A stretch of 49,512 nt of DNA from Angustibacter sp. Root456 (GTDB lineage Bacteria; Actinomycetota; Actinomycetes; Actinomycetales; Angustibacteraceae): the NCBI RefSeq assembly GCF_001426435.1, contig NZ_LMER01000002.1, positions 1 through 49,512 of the forward strand, in the 5' to 3' direction. How positions within the stretch are numbered: the stretch's first letter is position 1; each line of letters begins with the position of its first letter. The translations under genes were made by a program, and so were the position numbers. Below, one piece after another: positions 1 to 9,177 of the stretch. The notes beneath the pieces were generated by a model that searched no databases, was not told where the DNA came from, and worked only from the letters and a program-made list of their open reading frames with translations.

Positions 1-63
1 TACTTCACCCAGTCCGGCAACACCCTGGACGGCAAGGCCGTCTCCCTGCCCGGAGGCAAGTGA
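1..63 (+). CDS. C-terminal tail of a beta-helix protein (partial, cut by window start)
   Basis: The window opens inside a coding frame that ends at a TGA at 61-63. The last 20 residues (YFTQSGNTLDGKAVSLPGGK) match the end of the next gene, which closes with AFAQSGNTLDGQPTDLPGGK. The upstream gene is therefore a tandem paralogue of the parallel beta-helix protein at 235-1389. Only the tail is visible, so nothing can be said about its export signal or length. A strong hairpin follows directly and should end its transcript. Confidence 0.7.
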   Translation, partial: YFTQSGNTLDGKAVSLPGGK

Positions 64-81
64 CAGGAGTCAGCAGTGCGT

Positions 82-127
82 GACGGCCCCGGTGCCGAGG
101 GTGATCGACCTCGGCACCGGGGCCGTC
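82..127 (+). terminator. Perfect 19-bp hairpin terminator between the two beta-helix paralogues
   Basis: Arms 82-100 and 109-127 are perfect reverse complements (left arm GACGGCCCCGGTGCCGAGG) around an 8-nt loop. No T-tract follows, which is usual for high-GC actinobacterial terminators. It lies 18 bases after the stop of the preceding gene. Confidence 0.8.
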
Positions 128-234
128 GGCGTACCCACCAATGCGCTCAGCGTGCCCGATGCGCGCTGCCGGTCAGGTAGATTCACCCGAACGGGCGGTC
201 ACGGGTCGGGCCGTCTTCGCCGGATCGGAGCGTG

Positions 235-1389
235 ATGCAGGGGCTACGACGACCAGGCAGACGCGCGACGGTGGTCGCTCTCGCAGCCGGTGCCGCGGTG
301 CTGTGCGGTGCCGCGGTGGCGCTGTCGGTTGACTCCACGCCGGAACCCGTTCGAGCCGAGGCGACGAAGAGCGCACCCAGTCCGCTCAGCGTCAGCCCGG
401 TGCCAACCTCCGCGACGCCGACACCGCCCGCAACGCCCTCCGCTGGGCGGACGGCGAGTCCCAGCCGCACGGAGAGTCCGGCCCCGAAGTCGCCGACGCC
501 GACCGTGGCGGCCGCACCCAGCCGTCGGCCGGTCGTGCGCACGAGCGACGTCGGCGCTCGGCGGGTCATCACGGCTGCGGCGGGGCCGCGTCGGTCGCCG
601 ACGTCCACCACGAGCGGCGACTACGTCGTCAAGCGGTCGGGCGTCTCGCTCTCCCGTCGTCACGTCCGTGGCAGTCTGTACATCACGGGCAGCGACGTGA
701 CGGTGAGCGACGTCGTCGTCGACGGCAACGTGTACGTCAACTTCACGCCGCAGGGTGGGCTGGTGGAGCCGGTACCGTCCGACGTCCGGCTCGTGCACGT
801 GCGCGCCACGGGCATCTTCAGTAACGGCTTCAGGGGCCTGACGCTCGACGGTGTGGAGCTCGTCGACCAACAGGACGGCCCCCACGCGCAGCTGTTCAAC
901 TACGCCGACGACGCGCACGGCGCAGTCTTCCCGGCCAGCCGTCTGGTCATCACGCGCAGCTGGTTCCACGGCGTGCGGCCGTCCACGACCGAGGCCCACC
1001 TGGAGAACCTGCACCTGGGAGGAGTCCAGGGCGCGGTGATCCGCGACAACGTGTTCGAGCTTTACTCGCCCAACGGGGGCGGCACCCAGACCCAGTTCAC
1101 CGCCAACGTCGCCCTCGAGCCGCAGATGTACGGCGTCTTCAACTCCGACGTCGTCTTCGACGGCAACTGGCTGCTCGGCGGCGGCGCCTACCAGCTCTAC
1201 TTCAACGCCAAGGGCACCAACCGGGTCACGAACAACCACTTCGCCTCCGACAGTCCGTCGTTCGCCGCAGTGCAGTACCCGCCGGACGCCTACGTGCCAG
1301 ATGCACTGCCTCCGGGGGGATACGTGGCCTTCGCGCAGTCCGGCAACACTCTGGACGGCCAGCCGACTGACCTACCCGGCGGGAAATAG
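235..1389 (+). CDS. Exported right-handed parallel beta-helix protein
   Basis: About 384 residues. A basic N-terminus and hydrophobic segment (about residues 10-31, VVALAAGAAVLCGAAVALSV) form a signal peptide or membrane anchor. A Pro/Ser/Thr-rich linker runs to about 125. The rest is a repetitive, Asn/Gly/Val-rich domain with the short beta-strand cadence of the pectate-lyase-like beta-helix fold (for example SDVTVSDVVVDGNVYV and VIRDNVFELYS). Such proteins bind or cleave polysaccharides, and neighbouring glycosyltransferases suggest action on the exported glycan. No catalytic residues could be assigned. The start is GTG 232 or ATG 235, with GGAG at 227-230 favouring the ATG. It is the second of two tandem paralogues. 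Confidence 0.75.
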   Translation: MQGLRRPGRRATVVALAAGAAVLCGAAVALSVDSTPEPVRAEATKSAPSPLSVSPVPTSATPTPPATPSAGRTASPSRTESPAPKSPTPTVAAAPSRRPVVRTSDVGARRVITAAAGPRRSPTSTTSGDYVVKRSGVSLSRRHVRGSLYITGSDVTVSDVVVDGNVYVNFTPQGGLVEPVPSDVRLVHVRATGIFSNGFRGLTLDGVELVDQQDGPHAQLFNYADDAHGAVFPASRLVITRSWFHGVRPSTTEAHLENLHLGGVQGAVIRDNVFELYSPNGGGTQTQFTANVALEPQMYGVFNSDVVFDGNWLLGGGAYQLYFNAKGTNRVTNNHFASDSPSFAAVQYPPDAYVPDALPPGGYVAFAQSGNTLDGQPTDLPGGK

Positions 1390-1422
1390 TCGCAAAGCCA
1401 GGGGTGCCGCGATGCGCGGCCC

Positions 1423-1428
1423 TATGCT
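1423..1428 (+). promoter_or_regulatory. Candidate -10 element (TATGCT) for the family 2 glycosyltransferase
   Basis: TATGCT fits the actinobacterial TAnnnT -10 consensus and lies 48 bases before the preferred GTG start. No convincing -35 was seen. This is inference from sequence only. Confidence 0.35.
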
Positions 1429-1475
1429 CTGAGCGATCGACCGTTCAGCCCATGGATGCTCGCGAGGGGACGAAG

Positions 1476-2369
1476 GTGAGTTCAGGCGCCTCCTCTGCCG
1501 GCCCCGTGGACTTGGCCGTGGTGATCCCCGTCCGCAACGGTGGCGCCCTGTTCGCTGAGCAGCTGGAATCGTTGTGCCGCCAGGACTTCACCGGAACCTT
1601 CGAGGTCGTGGTGGCCGACAACGGCAGTACCGACGACACCGGCGCGCTGGTCGAGCGCTTTGCCAGTCGGCTGGCCGTGCGCCTGGTCGACGCCTCGCAA
1701 CGCTCGGGGCCTGCCCATGCCCGTAACGTCGGTGCAGCTGCCACGGACGCGCAGTGGATCGCCTACTGCGACGCCGACGACGTCGCCGACCCCTCCTGGC
1801 TGCGCCTGCTCTTCGGCGCCCGGCATCGCGGTGATCTCGTGGCCGGGCAGCTCGAGGCACGTTGCCTCAATGACCCCGACGTGCTGCAGGCCCGCGGCTT
1901 CCATGAGGTGGCGACCCGGCTGCCCGACGGTCCGGCGCGCTTCCTGTCGTACGCGGCATCGGCGAACTTGCTCATCCGCAGGGAGGCGCTCGGCCGTATC
2001 GGTGGCTGGGACGAGGACCTGCGCTACTGCGAGGACGTCGACCTGTGCTGGCGGGCGCAGCTCGCGGGCTTGTCGCTGGTCTACGAGCCCGAGGCGGTCA
2101 TGCACTACCGCTTTCGGGGGACGGCCTGGGACATGTTCCGGCAGATCAGCAACTACGCCTCGCGCGAGCCGTCGTTGTTCGTGCGCTACCGCCGCCACGG
2201 AGCGCGCCGACCACCCTGGACCCACCTGCCGGCCCAGGTGCTCTGGTTGCTCAGCCGCAGCCCCTACGTCGTGCTCGGTGGTCGGCGTCGGCTGCTCTGG
2301 GTGGCCGTGGCCGCCGAAGCCGTGGGCCACGTGCGCGGGAGCGTGACCGAGCGGGTCTACTTCGCCTGA
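1476..2369 (+). CDS. Family 2 glycosyltransferase (GT-A fold)
   Basis: Inverting-type sugar transferase, likely adding a sugar to a lipid-linked or surface glycan. The N-terminus reads VVIPVRNGGALF, then VVVADNGSTDDTG, the nucleotide-binding strand and loop. CDADD (about residue 92) supplies the DXD metal site. RIGGWDEDLRYCEDVDLCWR is the typical acceptor/base region with ED. There are no clear transmembrane spans. GTG 1476 is chosen because AGGGGA at 1465-1470 is well spaced; the open frame extends upstream to 1404 without ribosome-binding support. The 3' end overlaps the convergent flippase gene by 13 bases. Confidence 0.85.
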   Translation: MSSGASSAGPVDLAVVIPVRNGGALFAEQLESLCRQDFTGTFEVVVADNGSTDDTGALVERFASRLAVRLVDASQRSGPAHARNVGAAATDAQWIAYCDADDVADPSWLRLLFGARHRGDLVAGQLEARCLNDPDVLQARGFHEVATRLPDGPARFLSYAASANLLIRREALGRIGGWDEDLRYCEDVDLCWRAQLAGLSLVYEPEAVMHYRFRGTAWDMFRQISNYASREPSLFVRYRRHGARRPPWTHLPAQVLWLLSRSPYVVLGGRRRLLWVAVAAEAVGHVRGSVTERVYFA

Positions 2370-3880
2370 GCCGGGTCCTCCGGCACCGAGGCGATCTGGC
2401 GGCGGCTGCGCAGCACCGTGAGGGCGTCCTCCAAGGCCGGCGGCCGCAAGAGCGCGACCAGCCCGCCGTACACGACCACTCCGGTGACCGCGCCAGCCAG
2501 CAGGCTGAGCACCGAGCCGAGCGGTCGGCTCGCCTGCACGACAGCGAAGGTCGCGGCGAACATCACGAGGCTGGTACCCACCTGCGGCAGCATCGCCCGG
2601 CCGAACTGCGAGTGGCGCAGCCCGACGAGCCGGAAGGCGAAGAACATGCTGGGCGCCATCAGCAGCAGGATCGCGGTCGCGTACGCGACGCACATGCCGA
2701 CCAGCCCCCACTGCAGACCGATCACGTAGCCGGCCACCACGACCGCGCTGTTGACCAGTGACAGCCGGAAGAGCAGGTCGGACCGGCCCTTGGCGAGGAG
2801 CAGACCGTTGGACGTGAACATGATGGTCTGCAGCGCCCCGATGGGCGCCAGGATCTGGATCAGTGGGATGAGGTCGACCCAGCGCTCTCCGAAGATGACG
2901 TGCACGGCCGGCTCGGCCACGGCCGCGGTGCCGAACATCAGCGGGAAGGTGATGAGCGTCGTGACGCAAGTCGCCCGCACGAACCCCGTGCGCACGGCCT
3001 CGTCGTCCTTCTGGTTCTTCGCGAGCACCGGGAAGGCGATCTCGTTGACGACGTCGCTCACCGCGGTCAGCGGGTACATGAGGATCCGCTGCGCGAGCGT
3101 GTAGACGCCCAGCGGCGCCGCACCCAGGAAGCGTCCGACGAGGACCTTGTCGGACTGCACGTAGAAGAACGACAGGAAGTTCGTGAGGAACAGGTGGGTG
3201 CTGTACCTGGCGATGGGTCGCAGCTCACCCCAGTGCGTGCGGGCCGTCGGGCGCCAGCGGTCGTAGTGCCACGACAGGTACACGGACACCCCGGTGGAAG
3301 CGAGGTTGCCGATCACCAGCGCCCACACGCCGAGCCCGAAGAAGGCCAGCCCGATAGAGCCGACGGCCAGGGTCACCGCCGTGGCCGCGGAGATGATCGC
3401 GACCGCGCGGAACCGCAGGTCTCGACGGAGCAGCGCGTGGTGGACCTGAGCGAGGGAGGTCATGAACGTCACCGCGGCGAAGGCCCTGAGGACCGGGGCC
3501 GCCTCGGGGTTGCCCAACAGCTGAGCCAGCGGGTGCGCCGTCGCGAACACGACCACCGACAGCACGACGCCGATGGCGGCGTTGAGCCAGAACACCGCGT
3601 TGACGAGGGCGTGCGTGATGCGCGGGGCTTGGATCAGCGCGTTGCCGGTGCCCGCGTCCTTGAGCTGGTCGAGGAAGACGGTGACGACCAGAGCGATGGC
3701 GACCACGCCGAAGTCGTGCGGTGCCAGCAGGCGGGCGAGGACCACGTTGCTGAGCAGCCGCGTCGCCTGGGTGAGGGCCTGGCTCGCGGCCATCGCCTTC
3801 GTGCCGCCGGCCACGGACGCCGGTGGCGTCTCGGGCAGAGCTCGTACCCCGGAGGCGTGGTCGCCAGAGCTCTCACGCAC
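2357..3880 (-). CDS. Wzx-like polysaccharide flippase (MOP superfamily)
   Basis: About 507 residues with 12-14 predicted membrane spans, for example AIGVVLSVVVFATAH and AVTLAVGSIGLAFFGLGVWA. It should translocate lipid-linked glycan units across the membrane. The N-terminal stretch ASVAGGTKAMAASQALTQ and SNVVLARLLAPHDFGVVAIA are typical of the lipopolysaccharide/O-unit exporter family. GTG 3880 is preceded by GAGGGG with a 7-base gap, so it is preferred over the longer frame starting at 4117, which would run into the divergent glycosyltransferase. It fits the surrounding glycosyltransferases as the export step of one pathway. Confidence 0.88.
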   Translation of the reverse strand: MRESSGDHASGVRALPETPPASVAGGTKAMAASQALTQATRLLSNVVLARLLAPHDFGVVAIALVVTVFLDQLKDAGTGNALIQAPRITHALVNAVFWLNAAIGVVLSVVVFATAHPLAQLLGNPEAAPVLRAFAAVTFMTSLAQVHHALLRRDLRFRAVAIISAATAVTLAVGSIGLAFFGLGVWALVIGNLASTGVSVYLSWHYDRWRPTARTHWGELRPIARYSTHLFLTNFLSFFYVQSDKVLVGRFLGAAPLGVYTLAQRILMYPLTAVSDVVNEIAFPVLAKNQKDDEAVRTGFVRATCVTTLITFPLMFGTAAVAEPAVHVIFGERWVDLIPLIQILAPIGALQTIMFTSNGLLLAKGRSDLLFRLSLVNSAVVVAGYVIGLQWGLVGMCVAYATAILLLMAPSMFFAFRLVGLRHSQFGRAMLPQVGTSLVMFAATFAVVQASRPLGSVLSLLAGAVTGVVVYGGLVALLRPPALEDALTVLRSRRQIASVPEDPAQAK

Positions 3881-4017
3881 AGATCTGCCCCTCGTTGCTG
3901 GTCGTCGCGCGTTCGGGTGCCGATCGGCCGACCTCGCCCCCCCGACGTGCCGCGCTGTTCGTAGGATACCGACGATCTGCCGCCCGGTGGGGCGCTTCGG
4001 TGACGGGAGCCAAGGAC

Positions 4018-5160
4018 GTGCACACCAGCTGGGGCCAGCCGGCGGCCGCGCGCGACCTCGTGCTCTCGCTCGCGTTCGAGACCTACACCGACACGGTGCG
4101 ACGGTCGGCCTTCTCACCCGACCTGCTCGTGCAGCACCTGCTCACCAGCGAGCGTGTCGACCGCCTGCTCGTCGCCGATCCGTGGCGCAGCGTCCTGGGT
4201 TTGCTGCGCCGCGACCGCATCCCCTTCCCGGCCGATGCTCGTCATCACCACGCGTCGCCGCGACGGCTGCGGCGCACCGACCCCACGGACGTCGCTGCCG
4301 TGCGCCGCGCCACCCGGCGATATCTGGCCCGTGTCCGGCGGGCGGCCGATCGCGCGGGCCTGGAGCACCCGGTGCTGCTGGCCACTCACCCGTGGGTGGC
4401 GGCCGAGGCCGACCCCGACCAGTGGCACCACGTCGCCTACTACGGCTGGGACGACTGGGCCGCCCACCCCGCCTTCGCGCCCTGGCACGACAGCTACCTC
4501 GATGCTTACGCGCGGATGCGGGAGCGAGGGGTACGCGTCGTGGGGGTCACCGACGCGATCGTGCAGCGAGCGGGCGCACCTGCCGGCTCGGCTACCGTGC
4601 CGAACGGGCTCATCGCGGACGAGTGGCGTGATCCCGCTCCGGCGCCGCAGTGGTTCCTCGACCTCGATCGCCCCCGGTTGCTCTACACCGGCACCGTCGA
4701 CACGCGCCTCGACCTCGACACCGTCGAGGCGGTGTGCCAGAGCCTGGACGCCGGGTCGCTGACCGTCGTGGGTCAGCTCGACGACGAGGACGTCGTCGCG
4801 CGCCTGAGGAGCATTCCGCGGGTGCACGTGCAGTCCTGGCAACCGCGGGAGGTGACTCGAGGCGTCGTGGCCGGGTGCGACGTCGCGCTGATCCCCCACG
4901 TGAAGAGCGACCTGACGGTCGCCATGAGCCCGCTGAAGCTGTACGAGTACCTCGCGGCCGGTCGCCCCGTCGTCGCGAGCGACCTCCCGGCGATCCGGGC
5001 CGTGCCCGGCGTCGTCACGGCGGCGACGGTCGAGGACTTCGTGCACCGGGTCCACGAGGGTCTGCGACGCGGCCCTGCGGCCGAGCCTGACCGGCTGGGC
5101 TTCATCGAGCAGAACACCTGGGGCTCGCGCTTCGAGACGCTGCTCGACGCTGTCCTCTGA
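4018..5160 (+). CDS. GT4-like (GT-B fold) glycosyltransferase
   Basis: About 380 residues. The C-terminal half has the donor-binding pattern of GT-B enzymes: LLYTGTVDTRLDLD, then VHVQSWQPREV, ADVALIPH-like CDVALIPHVKSDL and SPLKLYEYLAAGRPVVASDL, where the last glutamate region contacts the nucleotide sugar. The N-terminal half includes HHVAYYGWDDW. GTG 4018 has GGGAG 8 bases upstream; GTG 4000 is an alternative. It is divergent from the flippase and convergent with the amidotransferase gene. A possible -10 (TAGGAT, 3962-3967) lies in the intergenic space. Role: one sugar-transfer step in the envelope glycan. Confidence 0.82.
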   Translation: MHTSWGQPAAARDLVLSLAFETYTDTVRRSAFSPDLLVQHLLTSERVDRLLVADPWRSVLGLLRRDRIPFPADARHHHASPRRLRRTDPTDVAAVRRATRRYLARVRRAADRAGLEHPVLLATHPWVAAEADPDQWHHVAYYGWDDWAAHPAFAPWHDSYLDAYARMRERGVRVVGVTDAIVQRAGAPAGSATVPNGLIADEWRDPAPAPQWFLDLDRPRLLYTGTVDTRLDLDTVEAVCQSLDAGSLTVVGQLDDEDVVARLRSIPRVHVQSWQPREVTRGVVAGCDVALIPHVKSDLTVAMSPLKLYEYLAAGRPVVASDLPAIRAVPGVVTAATVEDFVHRVHEGLRRGPAAEPDRLGFIEQNTWGSRFETLLDAVL

Positions 5161-5184
5161 CCTCGGCGGCGCTGCGGCGGCCGG

Positions 5185-7035
5185 TCAGCCGGCCTCGAGC
5201 GACGACGTCGGGCGCAGCTCGGCCCGGGCCCACATCTCCAGGGAGAGCAGGGTCCACAGCCGGATCTCCTCGTTGCGCCGACCGGAGTCGTGCGAGCGCA
5301 CCAGCTCGGCGACCACACCGGGGTCCATGACCTGCGCCACGGTGGAGTCGGCACCCAGCAGCAGGTCATGGGCGATGTCGCGCAGCCCCGAGCGGAACCA
5401 GCTGTCGAGTGGAACCCGGAAGCCCACCTTGGGGCGGTCGACGATGGAGGTGGGCAGGTAGCGGCGCGCCACCTGCTTCAGTACCGCCTTGGTCTGCCCG
5501 CGATGCACCCTGACCGACGACGGGAGTCGAAACGCCAGCTCGACCAGCCGGTGGTCGAGGAACGGCGGGCGGAGCTCGAGGGAAGCGGCCATTGACATCC
5601 GGTCACCGCGCTCGAGCAGGTTGTCGGGCAGCCACGACATGAGGTCGAGGCGGCCGAGCAGGTCGATGGCGTCGCGGTGGGGGACCGGCGCGGCCAGGTG
5701 CGGCACGCGGGCGCCGAGCAGCCGCTCGCACTCGGCCGCCGTGAACGGCGCGAACCAGGTGGCGAGCCGGTCCTCGGCGCTGCGCCCGCTCTGCGCGCGG
5801 GCAGCGATGCGCAGCCGACCCGCCTGCGCGGGCAACGCGTCCGCGATGGTCTGCAGCAGCCCCGAGCGCACAGACTGGGGGACGACCCCGGCCCACGTCG
5901 TGGCCCGGGCGAAGCGGTACTTCGGGTAGCCACCGAAGAGCTCGTCGCTGCCCTCGCCCGACAGCACGACCTTGACGTGCTCGCGTGCGGTGCGGGCCAG
6001 GTGGTGCACCGCGATGTCGGCCGGCTCGCTCAGGGGTGCGTCGCGAAAGCGCGTCAGCTCGATCCACGCCTGCTGGAAGTCCGCGGCGTCGACCGGCACC
6101 TCGTGGTGCGCAGTCCCGAACTGCCGGGCCACCTCGCGCGCGTGGGCCGACTCGTCGTACCGAGGGTCGCCGAAGGTGGCCGAGAACGTCTGCACCGGTC
6201 CGCTGGTGCGGCGGCTCGCGAGGGCCACGACCAGGCTGCTGTCGACGCCACCGCTGAGGTAGGAGCCGACCGGGACGTCGGCCACCAGGGCGTCGTCGAC
6301 GGCGCGGCCGAGGGCGCGGTCGACGAGGTCGGCCGCCGCGTCGAGGTCGACGTCGAGGACGTCGCTGGGATCGGGCAGCTCCCAGTACCGGTGCAGCGAC
6401 TGCTGACCGTCCGCCCGCAGGTGCAGCACGCAGCCCGGCGGGACCTTGTGGACGCCGCGGAACAGCGTGCCGGGAGCCGGCACCGACCGGCGCATGAGGT
6501 ACGCGGGCAGCTGCTGGTGGTCGAGCTCGAGGGGGTGCGTCAGCGCGGGTTCGAGCGCCTTGACCTCCGAGCCGAACACGACCTGCTCGGGCTCGCGCGC
6601 GTAGTACAGCGGCAGCACGCCGAGACGGTCGCGCACCAGCCACGTCTCGCGGGTGGCGGTGTCGTGGACGGCGAAGGCGAACTGGCCGCGCAGCGCGCTC
6701 AGCCCGGCGACGCCGCGCTCGACGAACAGCGCCAGGAGGGTCTCGACGTCCCCGTCCGTGACGAAGCGGTGGTCGAGCCCGCGCCGCAGCTCGCGGTAGT
6801 TGAAGATCTCGCCGTTGAAGCACAGGTGGTAGCGACCGTCCGCCGTCGCCATCGGTTGGTGCGACCCCGCCAGGTCGATGATGGCCAGCCGCCGGTGGCC
6901 GAAGCCGATGCCCGGGCCGGTCCAGCTGCCACTGCCGTCCGGGCCGCGGTGCTCGAGCCGGTCGGCCATGGCGGTCACGAGGGCGCACGGCACCTCCTCA
7001 CCGTCGAAGCGGTGGACGCCGGCGATGCCGCACAT
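5185..7035 (-). CDS. asnB: Glutamine-dependent asparagine synthase-type amidotransferase
   Basis: 616 residues. MCGIAGVHRF carries the Cys2 nucleophile of class II glutaminases; HRRLAIIDL, FNGEIFNYRELR and the GDVET segment complete the glutaminase domain. The synthetase domain has the PPi-loop SYLSGGVDSSLVVALAS near residue 260 and GEGSDELFGGYPKYR. All key residues are present, so it should be active, unlike the AsnB-like cyclases of lasso peptide loci. AsnB relatives in polysaccharide loci amidate sugar acids or lipid-linked glycans. The start overlaps the upstream stop as TGATG, indicating translational coupling. The substrate, free aspartate or a glycan, cannot be decided here. Confidence 0.88.
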   Translation of the reverse strand: MCGIAGVHRFDGEEVPCALVTAMADRLEHRGPDGSGSWTGPGIGFGHRRLAIIDLAGSHQPMATADGRYHLCFNGEIFNYRELRRGLDHRFVTDGDVETLLALFVERGVAGLSALRGQFAFAVHDTATRETWLVRDRLGVLPLYYAREPEQVVFGSEVKALEPALTHPLELDHQQLPAYLMRRSVPAPGTLFRGVHKVPPGCVLHLRADGQQSLHRYWELPDPSDVLDVDLDAAADLVDRALGRAVDDALVADVPVGSYLSGGVDSSLVVALASRRTSGPVQTFSATFGDPRYDESAHAREVARQFGTAHHEVPVDAADFQQAWIELTRFRDAPLSEPADIAVHHLARTAREHVKVVLSGEGSDELFGGYPKYRFARATTWAGVVPQSVRSGLLQTIADALPAQAGRLRIAARAQSGRSAEDRLATWFAPFTAAECERLLGARVPHLAAPVPHRDAIDLLGRLDLMSWLPDNLLERGDRMSMAASLELRPPFLDHRLVELAFRLPSSVRVHRGQTKAVLKQVARRYLPTSIVDRPKVGFRVPLDSWFRSGLRDIAHDLLLGADSTVAQVMDPGVVAELVRSHDSGRRNEEIRLWTLLSLEMWARAELRPTSSLEAG

Positions 7036-9134
7036 CAGCTGTCTCCCTGCAGGTCGAGCTCTCGCAGTACCTCGTCGGCGCGCACCTGCCAGGAGTGCTC
7101 GCGCACTGCGGCGCGGCGCGTCGTCGGGTCGCCGCGACCGCCGTCCAGCGCCTTGCGCACCAGCGTGACGAACTCGTCGGGCGAGTCGGCGACGTCCATG
7201 ACGTCGGCGAGCGCGTCGACCTCGGCGTAGCGGATCGTCACCACCGGCAACCCCAGCGCGAGGTACTCCATCGCCTTGATCGGGTTGCAGTGCTCGATCC
7301 ACTCGTTGCGAAGCCACGGCATGATCGCGACGTCGAACGCGGCGCCGTAGGCCGGGATCTGCTCGTACGGCCGGGCTCCCAGCCAGTGCACGTTCGGCAG
7401 CGCCGTGAGGGACTCCATGGAGCAGGTGGCGTCGCCGATCAGCACGATGTGGGCCTCGGGCAGCTCGAGCGCGAGGCGGCGCACGAGGTCGAGGTCGACG
7501 ACGTAGTCGTCGATCCCGCCGAAGAACCCGATGCGGGGCGAGGGGATGCGGGCGATGTCGGCCGGTACGCGGTCGCCGTGGGCCGCGACGAATCGGTCGT
7601 AGTCGACGCCGTGCCCCAGGTACACCGACCGCCCCGCCGTGAGTGACCGCTCGGCGTTGAGCAGGTGGCGGCTCACGTACACCGCGGCATCGGCCTGGCC
7701 GAGCAGCCGGTGCTCCAGCGACTCGATGAGCCGCTGGTCGGTCTCGGGGAAGGCCGAGTACTTGTCGGAGCGGTTGACCAGCAGCGTGCGGCGGGGGAGT
7801 CGCTCGACGACGTCGACAGCCGTCGGGATGGTGACGACGACATCGGGTGGCGCGCTCTGACCCATGGCACGCAACGCGATCCGCACCTGTGCGCGCACGA
7901 GGGCTGCGCTCAGTCGGCGCAGCGCGGGCGAGGAGTAGGCGGGCACGATCGCCGGCGACAGCACGTACAGGTCGGGATTGTCGCGCTCGGGTCGGCGCAG
8001 TGCGCGCGCTGTGCTGCGCAGCTTGCGCAGGATCCGGCGTCCGCTCTGCGTGCTGCGGCCCGGCGTCGGCATGCGCATGCCGATGCTGTTCACCAGGAGC
8101 ACCGGTGTGCGGTGCGACATGTGGCGGGCCAGCTGGACGTCCGAGTGCGCACGGTTGTGGTACCAGTAGTCCTGCGCCGAGAAGAGCACGACGGCCGGGC
8201 GGCGGACGCCGGGCGGCATCGTGACCTCGCCGGTGACCAGCGTGCGCAGGGCGGCGCGGTGGCTCGGCCGCGCCGCGCGCGACGCCTCGTTGGCGATACC
8301 GACCGCGCGGAACGCGGCTGCGGCCCACGGGCCGTGGTGGCGCCGGTACAGCCGCTGCTTGCTGTTGACGAGCACGGGACGCAAGCCGGTGTCGGACTCG
8401 CCTCCGCCTTCGAGGTGCTCCGCGGTGGCGCTGGGGACGTACCGGATCCCGAAGCCGGCCGCTCTCGCGCGCAGGCAGAAGTCGGTCTCCTCCGAGTACA
8501 GGAAGTAGCCCTCGTCCCACGGGCCGACGGCCGCTCGGCAGCGGGCGCTCACCAGCAGGACGGCGCCGGTCGCCCAGTCGACCCAGCCGGGTCGTTCGTA
8601 GGCGCTGGGGTCGACGACGACCTCGCCGGCCCACGGTCGCCGTCCGGCTCGCCGACCGCCGAGCACGGCCTCGCCCAGGGCCCGCAGGAGCGTGGGGTCG
8701 CGACGCAACGAGGGCCGGGGTGCGCCGTCCGCGCCGATGATGCGGGGGACGGCGACGCCCGCCCCACTGGTGCGCAGGCCGGTGCGCAACGCGGCGACCG
8801 CGCCCGGCTCCAGCCGGACGTCCGGGTTCAGCACGAGCACGTCGTCGGACGCCGGGACGCGCTCCAGCGCGTGGTTGATGGCCGCGGCGTAACCGGCGTT
8901 GCGGCCCGTGCTGAGGCGCAGCGCGTCCGGTGCCAGCTGCGCCACGACGTCCAGCGACCCGTCGCAGGAGTCGTTGTCGACCACGACGAGCTGCCACTGG
9001 TCGATGCCGTCCATGGCGGCGGGCAGGGAGTCCAGCAGCCCCGGCAGGACGTCGGCGCTGTGGTAGGTCACGATCACGACGCTGAGTGCGCTGGCAGTGG
9101 AGGCTGCTGCATGGACGGCGCGAGGCTGGTTCAT
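7035..9134 (-). CDS. Two-domain glycosyltransferase (family 2 domain fused to GT-B domain)
   Basis: About 699 residues. The N-terminal part (about 15-290) is a rhamnosyltransferase-like GT2: SVVIVTYHSADVLPGLL, VVVDNDSCDGS, VLVLNPDVRLEPG and WATGAVLLVSARC, then YSEETDFCLRARAAG. The C-terminal part (about 310-699) is GT-B: IGFFGGIDDYVVDLDLV, HWLGARPYEQIPAYGAAFDV and NPIKAMEYLALGLPVVTI. A bifunctional enzyme could add two successive sugars. ATG 9134 is preferred; GTG 9191 would overlap the upstream gene by 14 bases and neither has a strong ribosome-binding site. The stop overlaps the asnB start. It follows the PqqD and kinase genes in the same direction. Confidence 0.85.
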   Translation of the reverse strand: MNQPRAVHAAASTASALSVVIVTYHSADVLPGLLDSLPAAMDGIDQWQLVVVDNDSCDGSLDVVAQLAPDALRLSTGRNAGYAAAINHALERVPASDDVLVLNPDVRLEPGAVAALRTGLRTSGAGVAVPRIIGADGAPRPSLRRDPTLLRALGEAVLGGRRAGRRPWAGEVVVDPSAYERPGWVDWATGAVLLVSARCRAAVGPWDEGYFLYSEETDFCLRARAAGFGIRYVPSATAEHLEGGGESDTGLRPVLVNSKQRLYRRHHGPWAAAAFRAVGIANEASRAARPSHRAALRTLVTGEVTMPPGVRRPAVVLFSAQDYWYHNRAHSDVQLARHMSHRTPVLLVNSIGMRMPTPGRSTQSGRRILRKLRSTARALRRPERDNPDLYVLSPAIVPAYSSPALRRLSAALVRAQVRIALRAMGQSAPPDVVVTIPTAVDVVERLPRRTLLVNRSDKYSAFPETDQRLIESLEHRLLGQADAAVYVSRHLLNAERSLTAGRSVYLGHGVDYDRFVAAHGDRVPADIARIPSPRIGFFGGIDDYVVDLDLVRRLALELPEAHIVLIGDATCSMESLTALPNVHWLGARPYEQIPAYGAAFDVAIMPWLRNEWIEHCNPIKAMEYLALGLPVVTIRYAEVDALADVMDVADSPDEFVTLVRKALDGGRGDPTTRRAAVREHSWQVRADEVLRELDLQGDS

Positions 9135-9177
9135 CGCCCGCGATTCTGCCGCACGGCCAGCAGCGTGCGCGGGCGTT

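Noticed and set aside
3823-4017. Longer N-terminus for the GT4-like glycosyltransferase
   Set aside because: The first 59 residues are Arg/Pro-rich without conservation pattern and overlap the supported flippase start on the other strand; well-spaced GGGAG supports the 4018 start.
7035-8997. Extension of the AsnB frame upstream of its MCGIAG start
   Set aside because: The extension is an Arg/Pro-rich frame-shadow of the glycosyltransferase; class II amidotransferases need Cys at position 2, which fixes the start at 7035.
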